From: Gemmatimonadales bacterium
GTDB lineage: Bacteria > Gemmatimonadota > Gemmatimonadetes > Gemmatimonadales > GWC2-71-9
NCBI GenBank assembly: GCA_013813145.1
Contig: JACCSE010000575.1
Location: 1 to 5,877 of the forward strand
Direction of reading: 5' to 3'
Length of the DNA: 5,877 nt
In this document: positions 1 through 4,634 of the stretch, in pieces
Position numbering within the stretch: the first letter of the stretch is position 1
Layout of the letters: each line of letters starts with the position of its first letter
The notes under the pieces: model-generated
What the model saw: the letters and a program-made list of their open reading frames with translations, nothing else
What the model was told of the DNA's origin: nothing
The model's database searches: none
Translations under genes and position numbers: made by a program

Positions 1-42
1 TAACTGGCCAGATCCCCTTGCTCCCCCGCCGCTTCCGCCGTT

Positions 43-474
43 TCACTTCTCCAACGGATACTTTCTCAAATAGTACTCCTGGTTCCGCGTCGCCCGCGCG
101 CGGTAAATCTGCTCCTCCTCGTCATCCGCGTCGTGCACGAAGAGATGCAGCGAACCGGGCCACATCGTGGCCTGGAGCGACCAGTTGGTGGACGGAGCGT
201 GGAGCACCCATTGGAGGGCGCCGCCACCGGCGTCGGTCAGATGAACCTCGCTCGCCCGCTCCAGCGGGACGCTCGAGGGAATCCCGGCTATCGCGGCCTC
301 GACCGGATCGAGCTGCAGCTCGGCGTCGGTCCAGGATCGGAACATCACCTTCCCGTGAACTGGGTCTTCCGTTTCCGGCAACTCGAACTCAGCCTGCCAT
401 TCACCCAATAAATCCCACGCGTGATCCATGGCACCAATATTCGGTACCTGCACCGTCGGATGTCGCTTCATCAT
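43..474 (-). CDS. Hypothetical protein, 143 aa, possibly lipocalin-like
   Basis: I do not recognise this protein. It is acidic, with no signal peptide or membrane segment from the chosen start. It has alternating hydrophobic and polar stretches that suggest beta strands: WDLLGEWQAEFELPE near the N-terminus, then ALQWVLHAPSTNWSLQATMW and SLHLFVHDADDEEE. The LLGEW motif followed by a strand resembles the opening of small lipocalin-like beta-barrels, but that is only a resemblance. The C-terminus is a basic helix-like segment (YRARATRNQEYYLRKYPLEK). The frame stays open upstream to 672, but a purine-rich GGAAGGGGGGAGG lies just before two tandem ATG codons at 474 and 471. The second ATG has the better spacing (5 nt from GGAGG), so the true start is one of these two. 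The upstream extension would overlap the divergent gene at 601. No function is assigned. Confidence 0.72.
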   Translation of the reverse strand: MMKRHPTVQVPNIGAMDHAWDLLGEWQAEFELPETEDPVHGKVMFRSWTDAELQLDPVEAAIAGIPSSVPLERASEVHLTDAGGGALQWVLHAPSTNWSLQATMWPGSLHLFVHDADDEEEQIYRARATRNQEYYLRKYPLEK

Positions 475-553
475 AGCCTCCCCCCCTTCCAGGTTGGTGG
501 GTAAGGACGCTCCTCCTGCCTCCCGGGCACCATCGCCCGAATCTTTTCTCCGC

Positions 554-574
554 CGCGTTCCGTACTGGAACGCG
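554..574. promoter_or_regulatory. Perfect inverted repeat in divergent spacer, possible operator
   Basis: Arms CGCGTTCC and GGAACGCG are exact reverse complements, eight bases each, separated by GTACT. The element lies in the 126-bp spacer between the minus-strand gene starting at 474 and the plus-strand gene starting at 601, about 27 bases before the latter. There is no T-run on either side, so it does not look like an intrinsic terminator. Position and symmetry fit a dimeric regulator's site that could act on both genes. No regulator is encoded in the window and no second copy of the site was seen. Confidence 0.4.
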
Positions 575-600
575 TACCAACCATTCACCTGAGGTGTGCC

Positions 601-882
601 ATGATCGAGGTAGTGCTCACCGTTACTGCCGGTCTCGGCGGGTACCTGCTGGCCCGCGGCTTCGTTCGCCACCGACTGCGTTTCGTCGATGCCGCCCAGT
701 CACCCTACGCCCCATATGTCGCGGGAATCGCGGCTGCGCTGGCCCTTCTGCCACTGGCGCTCCTGCCACTCGTGTCGGGCGTCACAGCCGTCGTCTTCGG
801 TGTGGGGGCGGCGCTCGGCACCGCCAGCGCCGTTCGAACCATCCGGCGCGCTGACGGAAAGCTCCGTCGGCTTGCCCCCTAG
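601..882 (+). CDS. Small integral membrane protein, 93 aa, unknown function
   Basis: The start is supported by GAGG at 591-594, six bases before the ATG. Residues about 2-20 form a first hydrophobic segment (VVLTVTAGLGGYLLARG). A short basic loop follows (FVRHRLRFVDAAQ). Residues about 39-78 are one long apolar stretch rich in Ala, Leu, Val and Gly, with two prolines (LLPLALLPL), long enough for two helices. The tail is basic (RTIRRADGKLRRLAP) and by the positive-inside rule probably faces the cytoplasm. I recognise no family. The gene stands alone: it diverges from the gene at 43-474 and ends 67 bases before the YggX-like gene. That spacer has its own possible promoter elements, so co-transcription is possible but unproven. 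Confidence 0.75.
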   Translation: MIEVVLTVTAGLGGYLLARGFVRHRLRFVDAAQSPYAPYVAGIAAALALLPLALLPLVSGVTAVVFGVGAALGTASAVRTIRRADGKLRRLAP

Positions 883-949
883 CTATACTAGCAAACCGTC
901 GGTCCGCGGCCAGTAGACTGGATCACATTCCGGCAACTATCTTGCCGCC

Positions 950-1216
950 ATGACAATGGTCCAATGCATCAGGTGCGGGGAGAACCGGGAAGGAATGGCA
1001 TTTCAGCCGTTCCAGAACGACATAGGGCGCCGCGCCTACGAGCAGATCTGCGGCGTCTGTTGGGGCGAATGGCTCAAGTTCCAACAGCAGCTCATCAACC
1101 ATTACGGCCTCAATCTGCGGGAGCAGCAGGCGAAAGACTTCCTCTACCGGCACATGGAGGAGTTTTTGTTCGGCGGGGGAGCGGGACAGGGGGGCAGCGG
1201 GGAGGGGGCGGCGTAG
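950..1216 (+). CDS. YggX-like Fe(II)-trafficking / oxidative damage protection protein with two CxxC pairs
   Basis: The protein (88 aa; E. coli YggX is 91 aa) follows the YggX pattern. It has an early Cys (C6), the block GxxFQPF...DIGRRAYEQI at about 15-33, the block W..EWLKFQQQLINHYGLNL at about 38-56, and the end block HMEEFLFGG at about 68-76. YggX proteins are linked to iron handling and protection of Fe-S clusters from oxidation. Here the single conserved Cys is expanded to four, CIRC (6-9) and CGVC (34-37), the spacing of a zinc-ribbon or metal knuckle. Enterobacterial YggX has Ser and Ala where C34 and C37 sit. The last 14 residues are a Gly/Gln/Ser tail encoded by a run of G-tracts. 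No Shine-Dalgarno is visible before the ATG at 950 or the alternative ATG at 956, so the start is less sure than the family call. The gene converges on the outer-membrane protein gene ending at 1283. Confidence 0.88.
   Translation: MTMVQCIRCGENREGMAFQPFQNDIGRRAYEQICGVCWGEWLKFQQQLINHYGLNLREQQAKDFLYRHMEEFLFGGGAGQGGSGEGAA
1175..1208 (+). other. G-quadruplex-type motif at the 3' end of the YggX-like gene
   Basis: Five G-runs of 5, 3, 6, 4 and 5 bases are separated by spacers of 3, 3, 4 and 1 bases, all on the coding strand. This meets the usual pattern of four or more runs of at least three G with loops of 1-7 bases. The tract encodes the Gly-rich tail and ends just before the stop codon, and further G-runs follow at about 1217-1233. 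It could fold in the mRNA or in the non-template strand and slow polymerase at the end of the gene. It may also simply be GC-biased low-complexity sequence. Confidence 0.45.
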
Positions 1217-1243
1217 CGGGGAGTGCCGGGGGGTTCGAAGCGT

Positions 1244-1276
1244 GACCACGGAGGACGCGGACCCTTTTCCGTGGTC
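1244..1276. terminator. Hairpin between convergent genes, possible weak bidirectional terminator
   Basis: GACCACGGA at 1244-1252 and TCCGTGGTC at 1268-1276 form a perfect nine-base stem around a 15-base loop. It sits in the 66-base gap between the convergent stops of the YggX-like gene (1216) and the outer-membrane protein gene (1283), where a shared terminator is expected. Neither side has a T-run after the stem, so intrinsic termination would be weak. It may act with Rho or as an RNA 3'-end stabiliser. Confidence 0.4.
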
Positions 1277-1282
1277 CGATTG

Positions 1283-2302
1283 TCAGAAGGCCGCTCCCAG
1301 CCGAAAGACCAGATCGATCGCCGGGCCGCTCGGCTCCAGATCCTCCGTCATCCCGACCCGCCACTCCGTCCCGCCCCGCGTCGCCAGCAGCCAGCCGAAA
1401 TCGACGGACAGCTCGCGGCGGTCGAGCGACGGTAGCGAGGTGCGGTCGTAGTAAGGCGAATGATAGAACAGATTGCCGTAGAGCGCCTGCCGTCCCCAGA
1501 GGCGGAACCTGAGCCCCGAGCTGGCCGCGACGAGCAGCTCCTCTTGCGAAGTGAAAAGCGGACCGTGGGCCGGAGTGTAGCCGGCCGACAGACTTCCCTC
1601 GTAGAGCAGCCGCGGATTGATCGGCGCGCGAACGGTGTTGAGCAGGCTCACGGAGACCACGCCGCGGCCGTACCCGGCGGGGCCGGTCGCGGTCGGCAGC
1701 GTGAGCGCCAGGACGCTCTGGAGCGCCCGGGACGCGCGCAGGCCCAGTCCCACTCGCAGATCGCCCAGGAATAGGTCGCTCGGCCGGCGGGCCGCGATGC
1801 TGCCGCCGCGCAGTTCGACGCTGTAGAGAAAATCGTTCTCCGGGCGCCGCTCCCGCTCCGGGACCTCGATCCCCAGCACCCCGTGGTACCAGTTCAGGAA
1901 CCCGTCGAGGAAGCCCCCGTAGGCGCCTCTGATGTCTCCGTCGAGAAGGACAAACGTGTTGCGGCCGATGTCGCGAGCGGCACCGACCCGGAGCCGGAGC
2001 AGCTCGGTGTCCAGAAGATAGGTCGCCCCCGAAGGCGCGTTGTCCTCGATGGTGCTGGCGTAGTCCAGCGCGACGGCGACGGTCCAGCCGCCCGGGTGGG
2101 GATCGCGATACGGCTCGAAAGAGAGCCCGCTCCGGGAGGCGGCGACCGGGTTGACCGGCGACAGCGCGGGCAGGCCCTGCGGGAAGGCCCGAAGCGGCGC
2201 GACCAATGCGAGGAGCAGGACGACAGCGAGCGACACCGGTTGAAGATAACTCGGCTTGACAAGTGTCCGTTCCGCCGGGTACGTTGGCTTCATGGTCCCC
2301 AT
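1283..2302 (-). CDS. DUF3187-like outer-membrane beta-barrel protein
   Basis: This 339-aa protein begins with a short basic/polar segment and a hydrophobic core (SLAVVLLLALVAPLRA), with probable signal-peptidase cleavage near A39. The rest is built of amphipathic strands typical of an outer-membrane barrel and ends in Phe (VFRLGAAF), the usual C-terminal recognition residue for barrel assembly. The segment GGFLDGFLNWYHGVLGI with following ERERRPEND (about 129-157), the LPTATGPAGYGRG turn (202-214) and the C-terminal TEDLEPSGPAIDL (319-331) match my recollection of the DUF3187 family, whose function is unknown. Two in-frame ATGs exist, at 2302 and 2293, and neither has a strong ribosome site; GGGG just before 2293 is a weak one. 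The 5' end overlaps the start of the oppositely oriented aromatic leader ORF, and the putative plus-strand promoter for that leader lies inside this coding region. Confidence 0.78.
   Translation of the reverse strand: MGTMKPTYPAERTLVKPSYLQPVSLAVVLLLALVAPLRAFPQGLPALSPVNPVAASRSGLSFEPYRDPHPGGWTVAVALDYASTIEDNAPSGATYLLDTELLRLRVGAARDIGRNTFVLLDGDIRGAYGGFLDGFLNWYHGVLGIEVPERERRPENDFLYSVELRGGSIAARRPSDLFLGDLRVGLGLRASRALQSVLALTLPTATGPAGYGRGVVSVSLLNTVRAPINPRLLYEGSLSAGYTPAHGPLFTSQEELLVAASSGLRFRLWGRQALYGNLFYHSPYYDRTSLPSLDRRELSVDFGWLLATRGGTEWRVGMTEDLEPSGPAIDLVFRLGAAF
2256..2285 (+). promoter_or_regulatory. Putative sigma-70 promoter for the aromatic leader and fusion gene
   Basis: A perfect TTGACA -35 hexamer lies at 2256-2261. 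Eighteen bases downstream, TACGTT at 2280-2285 matches the -10 consensus at the first, second and last positions only. The predicted transcription start, 6-8 bases on, falls at 2291-2293. That is at or next to the ATG at 2292 which can open the leader peptide, so the leader would be leaderless or nearly so. The promoter lies inside the 5' coding part of the divergent outer-membrane gene. The -35 is convincing and the -10 is weak. Confidence 0.45.
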
Positions 2303-2378
2303 GCACAGCTCGTGGTTCTTCTACTTTACCCGTGCCGGCGCGGCGTTGAGCCCGTCCGGTGTCGGTAGCGTGCTGTAG
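2292..2378 (+). CDS. Aromatic leader peptide (attenuator control ORF)
   Basis: This short ORF reads M-V-P-M-H-S-S-W-F-F-Y-F-T-R-A-G and continues to a TAG at 2376-2378, giving 28 codons from the ATG at 2292 or 25 from the ATG at 2301. The codons at 2313-2327 specify Trp, Phe, Phe, Tyr, Phe: five aromatics in a row, covering all three aromatic amino acids. Such a cluster is very unlikely by chance in a short ORF directly before an aromatic-biosynthesis gene, and it is the hallmark of leader peptides such as pheL and trpL. The ribosome would stall here when charged aromatic tRNAs are scarce. Codons after the cluster (2335-2365) double as the left arm of the antiterminator. No clear Shine-Dalgarno precedes either ATG; translation may be leaderless from 2292. 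It ends 92 bases before the fusion gene. Confidence 0.72.
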   Translation: MVPMHSSWFFYFTRAGAALSPSGVGSVL

Positions 2379-2411
2379 CGCCCCGACCGGACCCGCTCGC
2401 TGCCCCGCCGG
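2335..2411 (+). promoter_or_regulatory. Antiterminator stem of the attenuator (alternative to the 2402-2427 hairpin)
   Basis: The RNA segment 2335-2344 (CCGGCGCGGC) pairs with 2402-2411 (GCCCCGCCGG) at nine of ten positions, with one C-C mismatch. Inside it, 2348-2351 (GAGC) pairs with 2395-2398 (GCTC), flanked by G-U wobbles at 2345/2401 and 2347/2399. Next, 2354-2360 (GTCCGGT) pairs with 2386-2392 (ACCGGAC), and 2363-2365 (CGG) with 2383-2385 (CCG). Together they make one long interrupted stem. It uses the strand 2402-2411 that also forms the left half of the terminator, so the two structures exclude each other. A ribosome stalled at the aromatic codons (2313-2327) leaves the left arm free and favours this form. 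A ribosome reading on to the stop at 2376 disrupts it. Pairings were found by eye; energies were not computed. Confidence 0.62.
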
Positions 2412-2438
2412 ATTCTGCCGGCGGGGCTTTTTCGTTTT
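2402..2438 (+). terminator. Intrinsic terminator/attenuator upstream of the aromatic fusion gene
   Basis: GCCCCGCCGG at 2402-2411 and CCGGCGGGGC at 2418-2427 form a perfect ten-base, almost all-GC stem with a six-base loop (ATTCTG). TTTTT follows at 2428-2432, and TTTT again at 2435-2438 after CG. This is a textbook Rho-independent terminator on the plus strand. No plus-strand gene ends just upstream (the preceding coding gene points away), and the fusion gene starts 32 bases downstream. Its natural role is therefore premature termination of the leader transcript. Confidence 0.88.
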
Positions 2439-2470
2439 CACACCGCAGATGGCGCACTGGGAGCACACGA

Positions 2471-4192
2471 ATGCGAGTAGCGATTCAAGGCACCTATGGC
2501 TCGTTCAGCGAAGCCGCGGCGCGGCGGCGCTGGCCCGGGCTCGTCACCCTTCCCTGCCGCGAGGCCCGGGACGTAGTCGCCGCGGTCCGCGAAGGCGGTG
2601 CCGAAGCGGGGTGCCTGCCGATCGAGAACTCGCTCATCGGCTCGGTCACCACGACCTACGATCTTCTGGAGGAGGCCTTCGGCGACGGTACGCTGCGCCT
2701 CACCCATGAGATCCTGTACCCGGTGCATCACACCCTGATGGCCTCGCCCGGCGCCGCGCTCGAAGGGATCAAGCGAGTGCTCTCCCATCCGGTCGCGCTG
2801 GGCCAGTGCCGTATCTGGCTCGAGCGGAATCTCCCGGACGTGGAGCTGGTGAGCGCGTGGGACACCGCGGGCAGCGCCGAGATCATAGCCAAGGAGGGCA
2901 ATCCGTCGCTTGCCGCAATTGCGGCCCGCCACGCCGCCGATTCCCACGGCCTCGCGGTGCTCGCGGACTTGATCGAGGACGATCCCACCAACCAGACCCG
3001 CTTCCTCACCTTCACCCGCGCGGACGCGGCCGAGCTGCCCGCCGGCACCGCGGGCGCGGTCCGGTACAAGACGTCGGTCATCGTACTGATCGACCACAAG
3101 CCCGGAATGCTGGCGCTGACGCTCCAGGCGTTCGGGGTGCGCGGAGTGAACCTCATGGCGCTGCAATCCCGCCCCGAGCGCTCGGCACCGTGGACCTATC
3201 GGTTCTACGTGGACGTGGACGGCGCGGCCGGCGACCCTCGGGTGGCCGAGGCGCTGGAGGAGGTGGGAGCGCTTGCAGCGCGCGTCGTGGTGCTGGGGAG
3301 CTACGAGGCGTGGGTGGAGGGCTCAAGGCTCTCCGCCCCGCCCCCGACCCCGGCGCACCACACGAGCAAGCCCGATGTGCCGCTGGTGGACCGGCGGCGG
3401 CAGCCCGACGGCTCCCGCGTGACGGTGGGGGACGTCGTCTTCGGTGCCGACCAGCCGGTGCTCATCGCCGGCCCCTGTTCGGTCGAGAACGAGAAGATGC
3501 TGTTGGAGACCGCCGAGGCGGTGGCCGGGGCAGGAGCGGACATGCTGCGCGGCGGCGCCTACAAGCCCCGCACCTCGCCCTACGACTTTCAGGGACTCGG
3601 CGTGAAGGGTCTGCGGTACATGGCCGACGCCCGGGAGCGGACCGGGCTGCCGGTGGTGACCGAGGTGCTGAGCTGGGAGGAGGTGGCGGTGGTCGCCCAC
3701 TTCGCCGACATGCTTCAGATCGGCGCCAGGAACATGCAGAACTTTACTCTGCTCCGAGCCGCGGCGCGGAGCGGCAAGCCCATTCTGCTCAAACGGGGCG
3801 CGGGCGCGCTGATCGACGAGTGGCTGATGGCGGCCGAGTACATCCTGGCCGAAGGAAACCCGAATGTAGTCCTCTGCGAACGAGGAATCCGGACCTTCGA
3901 GCGCGCCACCCGGCATACCCTCGACCTCAACGCCGTAGTGATGGTGCGCCAGCGTACCCACCTGCCCGTCATCGTAGATCCGAGTCATGCGGCGGGAGTG
4001 CGCTCGCTGGTGACCCCACTCAGCCTCGGATCCCTCGCGGCCGGCGCCTGCGGCCTCATCGTCGAGGTGCACCCCGACCCGAGCCGGGCCATGAGTGATG
4101 GAGCCCAGAGCCTGGATCTGGAGATGTTCGCCGAACTGGCGAGCCGGGTAAAGCCCGGCCGGGAGTTGCCGACCGGGGTGGTGATGGCGTAG
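2471..4192 (+). CDS. Bifunctional prephenate dehydratase-ACT-DAHP synthase (type I-beta) fusion
   Basis: The 573-aa protein joins two aromatic-pathway enzymes. Residues 1-185 are prephenate dehydratase (prephenate to phenylpyruvate): PIENS at 50-54, DTAGSAE at 131-137 and the catalytic TRF signature at 176-178 (NQTRF). Residues about 201-280 are an ACT domain, the Phe sensor of this family, with PGML at 211-214 and QSRP at 232-235 in place of the usual GAL(V) and ESRP. After a Pro-rich linker (288-304), residues about 305-573 are type I-beta DAHP synthase (phosphoenolpyruvate plus erythrose 4-phosphate to DAHP): GPCSVE at 334-339, KPRTSPYDFQG at 365-375, LKRG at 440-443, DPSHAAG at 503-509 and EVHPDPSRAMSDGAQS at 532-547. 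Putative metal ligands C336, H506, E532 and D543 keep the spacing of the Thermotoga maritima enzyme. GGAG at 2460-2463, seven bases before the ATG, sets the start. The gene follows an aromatic attenuator. No chorismate mutase domain is present. Confidence 0.93.
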   Translation: MRVAIQGTYGSFSEAAARRRWPGLVTLPCREARDVVAAVREGGAEAGCLPIENSLIGSVTTTYDLLEEAFGDGTLRLTHEILYPVHHTLMASPGAALEGIKRVLSHPVALGQCRIWLERNLPDVELVSAWDTAGSAEIIAKEGNPSLAAIAARHAADSHGLAVLADLIEDDPTNQTRFLTFTRADAAELPAGTAGAVRYKTSVIVLIDHKPGMLALTLQAFGVRGVNLMALQSRPERSAPWTYRFYVDVDGAAGDPRVAEALEEVGALAARVVVLGSYEAWVEGSRLSAPPPTPAHHTSKPDVPLVDRRRQPDGSRVTVGDVVFGADQPVLIAGPCSVENEKMLLETAEAVAGAGADMLRGGAYKPRTSPYDFQGLGVKGLRYMADARERTGLPVVTEVLSWEEVAVVAHFADMLQIGARNMQNFTLLRAAARSGKPILLKRGAGALIDEWLMAAEYILAEGNPNVVLCERGIRTFERATRHTLDLNAVVMVRQRTHLPVIVDPSHAAGVRSLVTPLSLGSLAAGACGLIVEVHPDPSRAMSDGAQSLDLEMFAELASRVKPGRELPTGVVMA

Positions 4193-4216
4193 CGCTGGTG
4201 GGGGCCGCGGGGGCAG

Positions 4217-4250
4217 AAAAAAAGGCGGCCGGTGCATTGCACCAGCCGCC
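4217..4250 (-). terminator. Intrinsic terminator of the GlsB-type gene
   Basis: GGCGGC at 4224-4229 pairs with GCCGCC at 4245-4250. After one C-A mismatch, GGTGC at 4231-4235 pairs with GCACC at 4239-4243 around a three-base loop. Read on the minus strand, the stem is followed by seven T (4223-4217), so it terminates transcription of the gene ending at 4292. On the plus strand no T-run follows the stem, so for the fusion gene ending at 4192 it would be only a hairpin. Confidence 0.82.
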
Positions 4251-4291
4251 TCTCAGCTACTACCCCGCTGCCCGCTGTCCCTCTGCCCCGC

Positions 4292-4558
4292 TTATGGCAC
4301 CGCCGTCCCTCTCCTGCCCACGAACAGTCGGTAGAGAAGCAGCAGAAGCATCGCGCCGATGATCGAAGCGATGATCCCGGGCCCTGAAGCAGGGTCGGAA
4401 TACCAGCCGAGAGCTCGGCCAAGGAAGCCCGCCAGCAGAGCACCGGCCACGCCCAGCAGCATCGTGATGATGAACCCACCCGGATCCTTGCCGGGCATCA
4501 GCAGCTTGGCAATCGCCCCTACGACCAACCCGATGATCAAGGTCCACAGAATTCCCAT
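4292..4558 (-). CDS. GlsB/YeaQ/YmgE family stress-response membrane protein
   Basis: This 88-aa protein has three hydrophobic helices, at about residues 2-20, 29-48 and 61-79. The family's glycine-rich signature is present: GxxxGAIAKLLMPGKDPGG in the first loop, then TMLLGVAGALLAGFLGRALGW. E. coli YeaQ and YmgE are 82-84 aa, so the length fits. These are inner-membrane proteins often called transglycosylase-associated and induced by stress; their molecular activity is not settled. The start is fixed by GGAGG five bases before the ATG at 4558. A TTG twelve bases further upstream overlaps that ribosome site and is not the start. The gene ends before a strong terminator and starts 76 bases after the PDZ gene upstream on the same strand, so it may have its own promoter or be the last gene of that operon. 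Confidence 0.92.
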   Translation of the reverse strand: MGILWTLIIGLVVGAIAKLLMPGKDPGGFIITMLLGVAGALLAGFLGRALGWYSDPASGPGIIASIIGAMLLLLLYRLFVGRRGTAVP

Positions 4559-4634
4559 AGTCCCCTCCAAGGTGGGCCCAATACATAACCTAGAGCCACG
4601 GGGACATCTGTGAGCGGGCGCACAGGACCTCGCC

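Noticed and set aside
475..672. N-terminal extension of the 43-474 gene
   Set aside because: The frame is open, but the strong GGAGG site directly before the ATGs at 474/471 marks the start, and the extension would overlap the divergent gene at 601.
2365..2380. Direct repeat of GTAGCG in the leader
   Set aside because: Two six-base copies ten bases apart are easily chance in GC-rich sequence and have no clear role in either stem.
2402..2438. Ordinary terminator of an upstream plus-strand gene
   Set aside because: The nearest upstream coding gene is on the minus strand and points away. The only plus-strand ORF ending nearby is the short aromatic leader.
1110..2468. 452-residue minus-strand open frame covering the outer-membrane protein gene
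   Set aside because: It is Arg/Pro/Gly-rich with no recognisable domain and overlaps the better-supported frame, which has a signal peptide and C-terminal Phe. It is a typical high-GC shadow frame.
2313..2470. T-box riboswitch as an alternative explanation of the terminator
   Set aside because: The spacer is too short for a T-box, and no T-box sequence or specifier stem is visible. The aromatic codon run in an ORF explains it better.
2806..4098. 430-residue plus-strand open frame inside the aromatic fusion gene
   Set aside because: It is a shifted frame of a gene whose own frame has complete catalytic motifs. The composition (long Arg/Gly runs) is that of an artefact.
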